From Oscillibacter sp. PC13 (GTDB lineage Bacteria; Bacillota; Clostridia; Oscillospirales; Oscillospiraceae): DNA of 64,000 bases. The notes beneath the pieces are model-generated. The model did not search any database, was not told the DNA's origin, and saw only the letters and a list, made by a program, of their open reading frames with translations. Below, piece by piece: positions 1-8,093 of the stretch. Position 1 is the stretch's first letter, and every line of letters begins with the position of its first letter. The translations under genes were made by a program, and so were the position numbers. The DNA is taken from the NCBI RefSeq assembly GCF_900115635.1, contig NZ_FOXE01000007.1:1-64000 (forward strand). The letters are read 5' to 3'.

Positions 1-209
1 TATACGAAAAATATGCCAACATGAAGTACAAGTACGGGAATTGGCACTTTTGGTGTAGAGGGTACTATGTGAGTACGGTTGGCCGAAACAAGAAGGCAAT
101 CGAGCAGTATATCAGGAATCAGCTGCAAGAGGATTATACGGATGACCAGATGAGCATCCAGGAGTATATTGACCCGTTTACGGGTAAGCCAGTAAAAGAA
201 GGCAAATAA
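1..209 (+). CDS. tnpA: IS200/IS605-family transposase TnpA, C-terminal part
   Basis: The frame is open from base 1, so this is the last ~69 codons of a Y1 transposase cut by the window edge. Family role: an HUH nuclease that moves single-stranded DNA through a tyrosine-DNA link. The block HFWCRGYYVSTVG and the following AIEQYIRNQ, whose tyrosine is the expected nucleophile, are typical of IS200 TnpA. The HUH histidines lie outside the window. No tnpB follows, which fits IS200 rather than IS605. The palindromes directly downstream look like the insertion-sequence right end. Confidence 0.85.
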   Translation, partial: YEKYANMKYKYGNWHFWCRGYYVSTVGRNKKAIEQYIRNQLQEDYTDDQMSIQEYIDPFTGKPVKEGK

Positions 210-311
210 AATCAAGCCCCTTTAGGGGCAGCCTGGAAAAGTCGTGCGGTTGGCAGACTTTTCGATGAGCCTATAGGCTCTGCCCAGGGCATGCCCCAAG
301 GGGGCTTGTGC
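210..311. repeat. Palindromic right end of the IS200-type element
   Basis: Non-coding DNA directly after the transposase holds three short palindromes: GCCCCT/AGGGGC at 216-229, GAGCCTATAGGCTC at 267-280, and GCCCC/GGGGC around 293-305. IS200-family ends are recognised as imperfect hairpins on one strand, so this is the expected place for the right end. The exact cleavage point cannot be read from one copy. Confidence 0.5.
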
Positions 312-337
312 AAACCACCGGCACGGCCGGTGGTTTT
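312..337. terminator. Hairpin AAACCACCGG / CCGGTGGTTT, bidirectional terminator candidate
   Basis: A perfect 10-bp stem (312-321 with 327-336) has a 5-nt loop. The right arm runs into TTTTGATTT on the + strand, and the minus strand also ends in a T-rich arm. It could end the transposase transcript or the leftward transcript carrying the small peptide at 350-445. Confidence 0.55.
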
Positions 338-349
338 GATTTGCGGTTC

Positions 350-445
350 TCATCTGCTGCTCATCAGTTTTGCAAGAAGGAACAGCGCCCCCAGCGTCAG
401 CAGGGATGTCAGACATGTCATCAAGAATTCAACAAAGGATTGCAT
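350..445 (-). CDS. Small hydrophobic peptide, 31 aa
   Basis: A 31-residue ORF beginning MQSFVEFLMTCLTSLLTLGA, with one hydrophobic helix and a short basic end (AKLMSSR). Its ATG has a strong GGGAGG ribosome site 8 nt upstream, which is why I accept so short a frame. I do not recognise a family. Size, single helix and isolation resemble type I toxin peptides or small membrane regulators, but no antisense RNA was identified. It lies 150 nt downstream of the acyltransferase gene on the same strand and may be an independent gene or the operon tail. Confidence 0.45.
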   Translation of the reverse strand: MQSFVEFLMTCLTSLLTLGALFLLAKLMSSR

Positions 446-595
446 AAAAACCTCCCGTAGTACACGATTCGACATAGTTTGCCACAGGAGTCGATTTTTA
501 TGAATCGCCGTGCGGCTGGTACTCACCGCAGTCTGAAGTCTAAGTGCCCATGTGTCCAACGAACCGGCGCACAAAAAACAACTGAATTTGCTGTT

Positions 596-1657
596 TTAAA
601 TCAGCCAGCGCCGTACTCCTGGAATCCGGGACAGCACAGCATATGCAGCGCACCCGCATCCCAGCAGCAAGGCTGACAGAAGCGGCACCGTGAAAACAGC
701 GGGTCCCGCCTGCGCCGACAGTCCGATACAAGCAAAGGTTTTTAAAAAGAAGATATGTGTCAAAAAAACGCAGAAGGAGGCCTTGGAGATGTATGCCAGT
801 GCTTGTTCTGCCCGTTCTGAAACAAAGACGGACTGGCATAGGCCATAAATTCCCACCGCCAGCAGGCAAACGCCCACGCCCATGCCCTCCAGGAAATGGG
901 GATCCAGCTTCCCCGCCACCTCGGAGGCAGCCCAGGTTCCTCCAAAGGTCAGCAGAAAACCGGCCATCGCCGTCCAAATCCACTGCCGGGAGTGTGTATA
1001 GTAAACGCTTAGATAATGCCCCAGCAAGGTATAGCCGATGGAGGCATAGGTCATGTTCATCAGCCACTGGGCCGGAATTCCCACCAGCAGCGTAAAAGGC
1101 CAGAAGGGCTTGACCGTGGGGTAGAGGATTCCAAGCAAAAACCAAAGGCCCAGCAGGTATTCTATCTGCCTCCGGCCCGCATGGGCCGCCACCAGCCGGG
1201 TGGCGGGCAAAAACGCATATACCAGCAGCATGATGTGCAGATAATAGAGATGTTCCTCATGGCGGAAGAGGAAAATCTCCTTTGCGGCCTGAACCAGAGC
1301 CGAAACCGTCATCTGTCCCCATACCAGCAAGTGGAACACCTTATAGCATACCGCCCAAAACAGAAGTGCTGCCACCAGACGGAGGAAATTTTTGGTGTAC
1401 AGCTTTTTCAGCGTCAGATCCCGGGCCGGGTCCAGCAGCAGCGCGCCGCTGGCCATGAGGAACAGCGGAACGGCGGCTCTGGATACACTTCCCCAAAACA
1501 GGCAGGAAATCCACTCTGCGGAACCCACTTCACCTCCCAGTCCGCCGGCACTGACGTGGATGAGGAGTACACTGGCAATCGCAACGGCCTTCACCAAATC
1601 CACCGTCTGATTTCGCGTGGGGGTGGGGGCTGCCACAGGGGTGCTTTCCCTTTTCAT
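596..1657 (-). CDS. Acyltransferase-3 family membrane protein
   Basis: A 353-residue polytopic membrane protein with about ten hydrophobic segments. It begins with the signature region NQTVDLVKAVAIASVLLIHV, whose late histidine matches the conserved H of the acyltransferase-3 family (O-acetylation of cell-surface sugars, OafA-like). A second family block, AAVPLFLMASGALLL, follows. The last helices end in the usual basic tail. The start codon overlaps the stop of the ClC gene (ATGA), so the two are translationally coupled. The acceptor substrate cannot be inferred. Confidence 0.8.
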   Translation of the reverse strand: MKRESTPVAAPTPTRNQTVDLVKAVAIASVLLIHVSAGGLGGEVGSAEWISCLFWGSVSRAAVPLFLMASGALLLDPARDLTLKKLYTKNFLRLVAALLFWAVCYKVFHLLVWGQMTVSALVQAAKEIFLFRHEEHLYYLHIMLLVYAFLPATRLVAAHAGRRQIEYLLGLWFLLGILYPTVKPFWPFTLLVGIPAQWLMNMTYASIGYTLLGHYLSVYYTHSRQWIWTAMAGFLLTFGGTWAASEVAGKLDPHFLEGMGVGVCLLAVGIYGLCQSVFVSERAEQALAYISKASFCVFLTHIFFLKTFACIGLSAQAGPAVFTVPLLSALLLGCGCAAYAVLSRIPGVRRWLI

Positions 1658-2997
1658 CTTCTCTGTTCCCCCCCGCTTCCCGTGCCAACGGCCGCCGGCG
1701 GCTCCGCATGGAGAGCACCCGCGTGATGGTGGTTTGTGCGGACGTTGATGTACTGAGCCTTCAGCTTGGAGTACAGAATGGTCTGGCTGGAGTAGAGGCC
1801 ATTGTACCCAGAGAGCATATAGCTGATTCCGCAGGTGACCGCAAGGTACAGCAGTCCCCCATCCCCAAACAGCTCAATGGCCAGGAAGGTTGAAGCCATC
1901 GGGCAGTTGGTGGCGCCGCAGAAAACCGCCGCCAGCCCCAGCGCCGCGGCAAAGCCTGCCGGAATCCCCAGCAGCGGCCCCACCACACAGCCGAAAGTGG
2001 CTCCCACAAAGAACGATGGCACCACTTCGCCGCCCTTGAAACCCGCAGCCAGCGTCACAGCGGTAAAGAGCGTTTTCAGAAGAAATGCCTCCGGGTTGGC
2101 AACGCCCTGTTCTATTGCAGCGGTGACAATCTCCATACCGGCGCCGTTGTAATCCGTGCTGCCCGCAAGGTACGTCAGGGCGACCACCGCCAGGCCGCCA
2201 GCCATTACCCGTACCCAGGGATTGGGTATATGCTTTTGCATTTGATGTTCCGCAAAATGAATGGTATTGCAGAACAGAATGGACACCAGTGCACAGAGTG
2301 CCGCCAGGATTGCGACCCGTGTCATCATGCCGGCTTCCAGCATGGGGGCGGCCACCGTGAAACGGGTGGGTTCCACGCCCATGGCCAAAGACACCCAGAA
2401 TGCCACCAGGGAGGCAGTCAGGCACGGAATCAGCGCCGCATGGTAGAATACCCCCACACTGATGACCATAATGGCAAACATCGTCGCTCCCAGCGGCGTG
2501 CCGAACAATGCGGAGAAGAAGGCCGCCATGCCCGCCATCGTGGCGGTGCGCAGATCCCGGTCGTCCAAATTGCAGAGCCGCCCGGCATGATAGCCGATGG
2601 TACCGCCCATCTGGAGCGCCGCTCCTTCCCGTCCGGCAGATCCGCCGCACAGGTGGGTCAATACCGTGCCCAGAAAGATGGCCGGCAGCAACCCGATGGA
2701 GAGGCCCTTTCCATGGTGGACTTCGTCAATGATATCGTTGGTGCCCTGTCCTTCTGTCCCTGTCAGCTTGTAAAAGGCGACAATAGCCAGACCCGCCAAT
2801 GGAAGGCACCACAATAGCCAAGGATGTTCTGCCCGCAGCTGCGTAACCTTGTGGACGCCAATGTGGAACAGTGATCCAATGATTCCACAGCAGGTACCGG
2901 TAACCACAGCCAGCAGCAGCCACTTCGCCAGCGCCTGGATATACAATTTTGTATGGACAACCCAGTCCAAAAACTTCTTTCCTCTTTCTTTGCCCAT
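1654..2997 (-). CDS. ClC-family anion channel/antiporter
   Basis: A 447-residue ClC protein with ten or more membrane segments. Visible ClC motifs are GSAGREGAALQMGG, carrying the gating glutamate in GREG, and GFKGGEVVPSFFVGATFG in the second half. The first selectivity loop, usually GSGIP, is not in that form; the nearest stretch reads TGTEGQGTNDI. Ion preference (chloride, fluoride or other) is therefore uncertain. The last ~25 residues are His/Gly-rich and probably unstructured. The start is supported by AGAGGAG upstream. It follows the E2-like gene by 22 nt and overlaps the acyltransferase gene, giving a three-gene operon. Confidence 0.85.
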   Translation of the reverse strand: MGKERGKKFLDWVVHTKLYIQALAKWLLLAVVTGTCCGIIGSLFHIGVHKVTQLRAEHPWLLWCLPLAGLAIVAFYKLTGTEGQGTNDIIDEVHHGKGLSIGLLPAIFLGTVLTHLCGGSAGREGAALQMGGTIGYHAGRLCNLDDRDLRTATMAGMAAFFSALFGTPLGATMFAIMVISVGVFYHAALIPCLTASLVAFWVSLAMGVEPTRFTVAAPMLEAGMMTRVAILAALCALVSILFCNTIHFAEHQMQKHIPNPWVRVMAGGLAVVALTYLAGSTDYNGAGMEIVTAAIEQGVANPEAFLLKTLFTAVTLAAGFKGGEVVPSFFVGATFGCVVGPLLGIPAGFAAALGLAAVFCGATNCPMASTFLAIELFGDGGLLYLAVTCGISYMLSGYNGLYSSQTILYSKLKAQYINVRTNHHHAGALHAEPPAAVGTGSGGEQRR

Positions 2998-3019
2998 GAC
3001 TTCTCCTCTGCCGCCTATC

Positions 3020-3880
3020 TTACGCCTCTGCGTACGCAGCCACTGCCTGCACCTGCTCTTTGCCGTCCAGCCGGTTTTCCAGAATCTCCGGCTGCTTCAG
3101 ATAACGGCTGAAGGCGGCAAAAAAGCGGGAATATTCAATACCTGTGGCAATCCGCTCGTCCATCACCACGCCGAGGGGCATCTGTTTTTTTCGGCTGCCA
3201 GTTGGAGCCATCGGATCCGGCACAGGCTTGCCCATACAAATGAACACGCTGGTTGTACCGAATTCATAGCAGTGATGGAAGATGTAGCTGGTGTTGATGG
3301 ACGCCAGATTCGTGATGAACAGGCTGGTGTGGAACGGACTTAGATCAATCACCTTCCGCGGCAGCAGTCCGTGAAGATCCAGATGGTAAGCCAGCCAGAA
3401 TACCAGTCTGGCAAGGCCCGGAATCGCGAAGGCCGCATTGGCAAACCGGTCCGTGCTGTTGTTATGAACCGTGACAGCATTCCGGTCAATGTGTTCTTTG
3501 ATCTTCCGGCTGATGGAAAATACGGTATCCTCCGGCTCCAGATGGATTTTTAAGGTTGTCTCATCCGGCGTTCCGTCCGCGCGGGTCTTCAAGATTACAA
3601 AGCTGAAGCAAAAGTGATTCCGCTGATAAATCTTGCGGTTCATTACAAAGTAGTTCACCTTCGGGTTCTCCAACGCCGCTTTGTAATAGGCGGCCACCAA
3701 AACGCTCATGTGCGTCACAGCCTGCCCATCCCTGCGCTTTTTTCGGATATAGGCTTTCATAATGTCTTCATCTACATAATCGCTGGCCCAGTTTTGTGCG
3801 TCAAAACGGCGCGGCATGATATAAGGAAGCGCCCGCATAATCGGCGTCAGACCCTTCACTCTGGTTCCGTCCGGTCTCAT
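3020..3880 (-). CDS. Stand-alone CAT/E2-fold acyltransferase-like protein
   Basis: About 286 residues resembling the catalytic domain of 2-oxoacid dehydrogenase E2 and chloramphenicol acetyltransferase, without lipoyl or subunit-binding domains. The family start MRPDGTRVKG follows a GAGGG site, so I begin at 3880 rather than an upstream ATG at 3928. Near the C-terminus, MPLGVVMDERIATG sits where E2 has the catalytic HxxxDG: His is replaced by Glu and Asp by Thr. The usual acyl-transfer chemistry is therefore doubtful. It is first in the operon with the ClC and acyltransferase-3 genes. The role is unknown. Confidence 0.6.
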   Translation of the reverse strand: MRPDGTRVKGLTPIMRALPYIMPRRFDAQNWASDYVDEDIMKAYIRKKRRDGQAVTHMSVLVAAYYKAALENPKVNYFVMNRKIYQRNHFCFSFVILKTRADGTPDETTLKIHLEPEDTVFSISRKIKEHIDRNAVTVHNNSTDRFANAAFAIPGLARLVFWLAYHLDLHGLLPRKVIDLSPFHTSLFITNLASINTSYIFHHCYEFGTTSVFICMGKPVPDPMAPTGSRKKQMPLGVVMDERIATGIEYSRFFAAFSRYLKQPEILENRLDGKEQVQAVAAYAEA

Positions 3881-4058
3881 CCTGATTCCCTCATTCTTTC
3901 CTAAAAATCGACACATCCTGCCATGCAAGCTTGAACGAATTTATTATATTAAAAAACTGTTAATATTTCAATGTCAATTATAAAATACCGTTTTGTAGGT
4001 CATTTTCCACAAAAGCCTAACAGAATTTTAGATGCTCTGAAAAAATTTGAATTACTGG

Positions 4059-4088
4059 TTGATTCTTTCCTTCTCTCTGTCGTATACT
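4059..4088 (+). promoter_or_regulatory. Sigma-A-type promoter for serC-serA
   Basis: TTGATT at 4059-4064 and TATACT at 4083-4088, spaced 18 nt. The ~90-nt leader that follows carries GTTCGG and CCGAAC arms (about 4107-4145), which could form a long hairpin before the serC ribosome site. I do not see T-box features. Confidence 0.6.
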
Positions 4089-4178
4089 AAAAATAACCAA
4101 GCATAGGTTCGGGCAACTCGTCTGTCTTGTCAATACCGTCCGAACGTTCAAAATTTAGTCGAAATGGAGGAAATAAGT

Positions 4179-5267
4179 ATGAAATACGGCCGTACGTATA
4201 ACTTTTCCGCCGGCCCCGCCATGATGCCGGAGGAGGTTCTGGAGGAAATTGCCGCTGAAATGATGAATTACCGCGGCAGCGGCATGTGCGTCATGGAGAT
4301 GAGCCACCGTTCCAAGGTGTTCCAGCAGATCCGTGACGAAGCGGAAGCCGATCTTCGGAAGCTGATGGGAATTCCGGACAACTATAAAGTGCTGTTCGTT
4401 CAGGGCGGCGGCACCGTACAGTTCGCCATGGTGGCCATGAACCTGATGAAAAACGGCATCGCCTGCTATGTGGAGACCGGTGCCTGGTCTAAGAAGGCCA
4501 TTAAGGAGGCCCAGAAATACGGTGAGGTGAAAATTGTCGCCTCCTCTGCCGACAAGAACTTCTCCTATATCCCTGACTGCTCTGATCTGGATGTTCCCGA
4601 CAATGCGGACTATGTATACATTTGCGAGAATGAGACCATCAACGGCACCACCTATCATAAGCTGCCCAACACCAAGGGCAAGGTTCTGGTGTCCGACCAG
4701 TCCTCCATGTTCCTGTCCCGTCCCTGCAATGTCGCCGACTACGGTTTGATCTGGGCCGGCGTGCAGAAGAACGTGGGCCCGGCAGGTATGGCTGTGGTTA
4801 TCATCCGGGAGGATCTTATCCGGGAGGATCTGCCCAAGTCCGTCCCCACTTACATGAGCTACAAGACCCACGCAGACAATGATTCCATGTACAACACTCC
4901 CAACTGCTGGGCCATCTACTGCTGCGGCAAGGTGTTCAAGTATCTGCTGGCAAACGGCGGGCTGGAGGCTATGAATCAGCGCAATGAGGAGAAGGCTGCC
5001 ATCCTGTACGACTATCTGGATTCCAGCAAGTTCTTCACTGGTGCTGTGGTGAAGGAGGACCGCTCTTTGATGAACGTGCCCTTCGTCTCTCCCTCCAAGG
5101 ATCAGGATGCCGAGGTAGTGGCCGCCACCAAGGCTGCCGGCTTTGATAACCTGAAAGGCCACAAGAGCGTGGGCGGCCTGCGCGCCTCCATCTATAATGC
5201 CATGCCCAAGGAGGGCGTGGAGGCTCTGGTGGAATTCCTGAAGAAGTATGAGGCGGAGCACGCCTGA
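4179..5267 (+). CDS. serC: Phosphoserine aminotransferase
   Basis: A 362-residue class-V PLP aminotransferase. It converts 3-phosphohydroxypyruvate and glutamate to phosphoserine and 2-oxoglutarate in cytosolic serine synthesis. The N-terminus YNFSAGPAMMPEEVLEE is the SerC hallmark. VQGGGTVQF lines the PLP phosphate site, and the region AGVQKNVGPAGMAVVII contains the Schiff-base lysine (QKN). The ATG at 4179 is preferred over 4164 because GGAGG sits at 4166-4170. serA follows 125 nt downstream, so the pair makes phosphoserine from 3-phosphoglycerate. No serB is present in the window. Confidence 0.95.
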   Translation: MKYGRTYNFSAGPAMMPEEVLEEIAAEMMNYRGSGMCVMEMSHRSKVFQQIRDEAEADLRKLMGIPDNYKVLFVQGGGTVQFAMVAMNLMKNGIACYVETGAWSKKAIKEAQKYGEVKIVASSADKNFSYIPDCSDLDVPDNADYVYICENETINGTTYHKLPNTKGKVLVSDQSSMFLSRPCNVADYGLIWAGVQKNVGPAGMAVVIIREDLIREDLPKSVPTYMSYKTHADNDSMYNTPNCWAIYCCGKVFKYLLANGGLEAMNQRNEEKAAILYDYLDSSKFFTGAVVKEDRSLMNVPFVSPSKDQDAEVVAATKAAGFDNLKGHKSVGGLRASIYNAMPKEGVEALVEFLKKYEAEHA

Positions 5268-5392
5268 TCCTCCAGATTCCCGTCCGGCTTTTGCCAAGCA
5301 CCTGTCCCCCAATGGGTGCTGGGATTTTCCAATGAAATATGGATGCGCCCCTGGGGTGCGCATACGGAAAATGATAAAAGGGGTAATTGAAT

Positions 5393-6307
5393 ATGTCTAT
5401 GCGAGTTTTGGTCACTGACGGTATGGATGCCGGCGCCATGGAGCAGCTGCGCAAGGACGGATATGAAGTCGTGGAGCAGTTCTACGAGCCGGATCAGTTG
5501 GGCACCGCCCTCCGGGATTTTGACGCGGTCATTATCCGCTCTGCCACGAAGATCAAGGAACCTCAGATTGATGCGGCCAAGGGCAGCCGCCTGAAGCTGA
5601 TCATCCGGGCCGGTGTGGGTGTAGACAACATCGCGGTCAAGTACGCCGAGGCGGCGGGCATCACTGTGAAAAACACGCCCCGCGCCTCCTCCAACGCCGT
5701 GGCGGAGCTGGCCATGGCTCTGCTGTTCTCCTGTGCCCGGAACATCTCCATCGCCGGACACACCATGCGGGAGAACAAATGGGAGAAGAAGGCCTACTCC
5801 AAGGGCTTTGAGCTTGCCGGCAAGACCATGGGTGTCATCGGCTACGGCCGCATCGGCCAAATGGTTGGTACCAAGGGGCAGGCTCTGGGCATGAACGTGC
5901 TGTCTGTGGTGCACCGCAACAAGCCCGAGGGCTGCGAGTGCGAAACCATGCACTTCGTCTCCATGGACGAACTGCTTTCCCAGTCGGACATCATCTGCCT
6001 GTGCGCCCCCGGCGGCGACAAGGCCCTGGTGGATGCGGAGAGCTTAGCGAAGATGAAGGACGGCGTGGTGATCGTCAACGTCTCCCGTGGTTCCAACGTG
6101 GATGAGGCCGCTCTGCTGGAGGCCCTGAACTCCGGCAAGGTAAAAGCTGCAGGCCTGGATGTATGGATGAGCGAAAAGGATCCCAACTGGGCTCTGGCCC
6201 AGCATCCGGCCGTCTCCTGCACCCCCCACGTCGGCGCGGGCACCAAAGAGGCGCAGAAGCGTATTGGTGCGGAGTTGGTGGACATCATCGAGCATTTTGA
6301 GGCATAA
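5393..6307 (+). CDS. serA: D-3-phosphoglycerate dehydrogenase, short form
   Basis: A 304-residue NAD-dependent 2-hydroxyacid dehydrogenase giving the first step of serine synthesis. The Rossmann fingerprint is GVIGYGRIGQ. Catalytic residues are visible as Arg in VNVSRGSNVDE, Glu in VWMSEKDPNW and His in TPHVGAGTKEA. The protein ends soon after the catalytic domain and lacks the C-terminal ACT/regulatory domains, so it is probably not serine-inhibited through ACT. The ATG at 5393 has AAAAGGGG 9 nt upstream. Two small hairpins (around 5297-5320 and 5342-5363) lie between serC and serA and may tune expression. Confidence 0.92.
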   Translation: MSMRVLVTDGMDAGAMEQLRKDGYEVVEQFYEPDQLGTALRDFDAVIIRSATKIKEPQIDAAKGSRLKLIIRAGVGVDNIAVKYAEAAGITVKNTPRASSNAVAELAMALLFSCARNISIAGHTMRENKWEKKAYSKGFELAGKTMGVIGYGRIGQMVGTKGQALGMNVLSVVHRNKPEGCECETMHFVSMDELLSQSDIICLCAPGGDKALVDAESLAKMKDGVVIVNVSRGSNVDEAALLEALNSGKVKAAGLDVWMSEKDPNWALAQHPAVSCTPHVGAGTKEAQKRIGAELVDIIEHFEA

Positions 6308-6343
6308 TCCATATTTTATAGACAGACGAATCCATAAAAAGCG

Positions 6344-6377
6344 GGGACCGGTACAGCTGTGCCGGTCCCTGTTTTTT
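6344..6377. terminator. Bidirectional terminator between serA and the DUF6179 gene
   Basis: GGGACCGG (6344-6351) pairs with CCGGTCCC (6362-6369) and is followed by TGTTTTTT. The opposite strand also ends in a T-rich tract (GCTTTTTA). It separates convergent genes. Confidence 0.85.
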
Positions 6378-7269
6378 ATGAAAACGCTGGAAAGCACGCC
6401 TGCCAGCTGCCCCCCGCCTCCAGCACTGCCTCCATGCGGGGATGCAGGCCCCGTGCTGTTTTCCCCAGATATGCAGCACCGAAGGGCGGCAATTCCAGAC
6501 GCCGTGCCAAAGTCTGTGCCGCGCAGTCCAGAAGATGCAGCTGTTCCGCAGGCCTTCGCGGGGACAACAGCTCTGTCAGCGCCCCCTGTCCCGCCGCAGT
6601 CATATCCAGCCCCGCCAGCGCCCCCTCCGTCAGCGTCAGCCCCAGGGCGGCATCTGCCACCGGCTCATACAGATTTACCAGTAGTTCCCGGTGGGCCGGA
6701 CACACCGCCGACAGCAGCCTTCGAACCGCCGCCGGGTCAAACCGGCGGAGAAAGGCGTCCTCCGTCAGCAAACGGCGCAGATACTCCCGCAGATATAAAA
6801 CACCCCTGGTCTCCTCCGGCACTGGATGGCACAGCTGATAGTCGATGTCACAGGGCAGTTCCGCCGCAAAATATCTTGCGTCATAGTCCCGGAAAAAACC
6901 GCTGACCGAAGTCAGGGTGTCCGTCAGCGCGGCGCTCTCCTCCTGAAACCGACACCGCCGGGCACGGGCGTACTGCAGCCGGGCGCGCTCCACCTGCCGG
7001 CGGACTGCTGTCTCCGCCGCCCGCAGCAATCCTTCCGGCTCCTCCCGCAGCAGCGCCTCCGGAGAAAGGCCGTTTTCCCCGATATACAGCTCCAGCGACA
7101 CACGGATGGACTCCAACAGTGCCCGGGCGGTCTCCGCCGGAACAGACGTGCTGTCCCCCATGGTATAGCGCGCCGTCTGCCGGACCAGCAGCGACCAGAC
7201 CCGCTCCTGAAGCATCAGGTTCTCCTCCGATGTCAGCAGCCGGAGGGGCAGTTCACGTCTCTCTGTCAT
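6376..7269 (-). CDS. DUF6179-like protein
   Basis: A helix-rich protein of about 297 residues, with many Leu, Arg and Ala and no membrane segment or recognisable catalytic motif. I match it to DUF6179 from its partner gene and the general pattern (TSEENLMLQERVWSLLVRQT near the start). No function is known to me. The start at 7269 has AAGGGAGGA just upstream and overlaps the end of the DUF6323 gene by 17 nt. An ATG at 7407 in the same frame is less likely because it would overlap the neighbour by 155 nt. Confidence 0.6.
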   Translation of the reverse strand: MTERRELPLRLLTSEENLMLQERVWSLLVRQTARYTMGDSTSVPAETARALLESIRVSLELYIGENGLSPEALLREEPEGLLRAAETAVRRQVERARLQYARARRCRFQEESAALTDTLTSVSGFFRDYDARYFAAELPCDIDYQLCHPVPEETRGVLYLREYLRRLLTEDAFLRRFDPAAVRRLLSAVCPAHRELLVNLYEPVADAALGLTLTEGALAGLDMTAAGQGALTELLSPRRPAEQLHLLDCAAQTLARRLELPPFGAAYLGKTARGLHPRMEAVLEAGGSWQACFPAFS

Positions 7270-7693
7270 CCGGTTCCTCCCTTTTCGCCAGCAGTTCCGC
7301 AGGAGACAGGCCGGCCAGATACTCCGCCGCGCCGTGGGCTCTCTCATCAAAGGCTCGGCGCAACAGCCGCAGCAGGCGATCGTCGGAAAGCCGCTCCTGA
7401 AACTCATTCTTGAAGTTGTAAAAAATTTCCTGCAGCGTCAGCATCGTCTCGGCGTAATCCTCCTGATGCAGATAGGGGGAATCGCAAAAGGCCAGTACCA
7501 GACGGGGCAAAATCCCCTCTCCAAATTCTACCCGCCCCGTGTTCCGCAGGGCCTGCGTCCGTCCCGCGGCCAGCGCAGCAATCTGCTCCGGAGAAAGCGT
7601 CAACCCAAATCGGGCCGTTTTGGCGTTGCAGGCCGCCAGCGCCTGTTCCGTCCGGGCAAGCTGTACAGGCGTCATCGGAAATAATTCCTCCAT
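7253..7693 (-). CDS. DUF6323-like protein
   Basis: A 146-residue soluble helical protein (FPMTPVQLARTEQALAACNA near the start) read as DUF6323. In sporulating Clostridia this family is found next to DUF6179, which supports both calls. GGGAGGTGG precedes the ATG. It is the first gene of a two-gene leftward operon with an overlapping partner, which suggests the products act together. Biochemical role is unknown. Confidence 0.6.
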   Translation of the reverse strand: MEELFPMTPVQLARTEQALAACNAKTARFGLTLSPEQIAALAAGRTQALRNTGRVEFGEGILPRLVLAFCDSPYLHQEDYAETMLTLQEIFYNFKNEFQERLSDDRLLRLLRRAFDERAHGAAEYLAGLSPAELLAKREEPDDRET

Positions 7694-7784
7694 TCAAACC
7701 ACCTCCCGAGACAGCTTACGCCCGGAGGCATTTTCGAACAAGACTTAATTTTTGAGCGGTTTTGTGGTAATATAAATTAAAAAA

Positions 7785-7809
7785 GAGCGGCAAATGCCGC
7801 TCTTTTTTT
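7785..7809. terminator. Bidirectional terminator hairpin
   Basis: GAGCGGC (7785-7791), loop AAAT, GCCGCTC (7796-7802), flanked by AAAAAA on the left and TTTTTTT on the right. It would stop transcription from either side and insulates two divergent operons. Confidence 0.8.
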
Positions 7810-8025
7810 GATCCCCGCGTTGTTTTCTGACCTGCATCGGATTTTAAACCAGTATTTCACAATGCACCAATCCGTTTTACGGCAAAATTCGCCCGCTTTT
7901 GCATCCATTATCTTCAGCTATGCCGCAAACTCTTTTAGATAATTTTCCTCCCATGTTTCCCTCGTTTTTTCACCATTTTTGCAACTTTCTCAAATCTGTT
8001 AACAATTTTTTAACTGCCACATCTA

Positions 8026-8054
8026 TTTACTTTTTAAAGTTGTCAGTATATAAT
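8026..8054 (+). promoter_or_regulatory. Promoter for the osmolyte-transport operon
   Basis: TTTACT at 8026-8031, a 17-nt spacer and TATAAT at 8049-8054 lie 40 nt before the regulator start codon. No other promoter is evident before the transporter genes. Confidence 0.6.
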
Positions 8055-8093
8055 AAATCTATCATTTGATGAAGGCGGAGGTGCAGTCGCCCC

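Larger units (their letters stand above)
7694..8093. other. 400-nt intergenic region: terminator, promoter, no gene
   Basis: The stretch separates the leftward DUF6323 operon from the rightward osmolyte operon. It holds a bidirectional hairpin at 7785-7809, an AT-rich segment, and the promoter at 8026-8054. I see no convincing small ORF. An operator for the RCK_C regulator is expected near the promoter, but I could not define one with confidence. Confidence 0.6.

Noticed and set aside
4089-4178. T-box or serine-responsive leader before serC
   Set aside because: No T-box bulge or specifier stem; only a weak long-range hairpin.
4155-5363. 402-codon frame antisense to serC
   Set aside because: Low-complexity His/Leu/Gly composition typical of a shadow frame.
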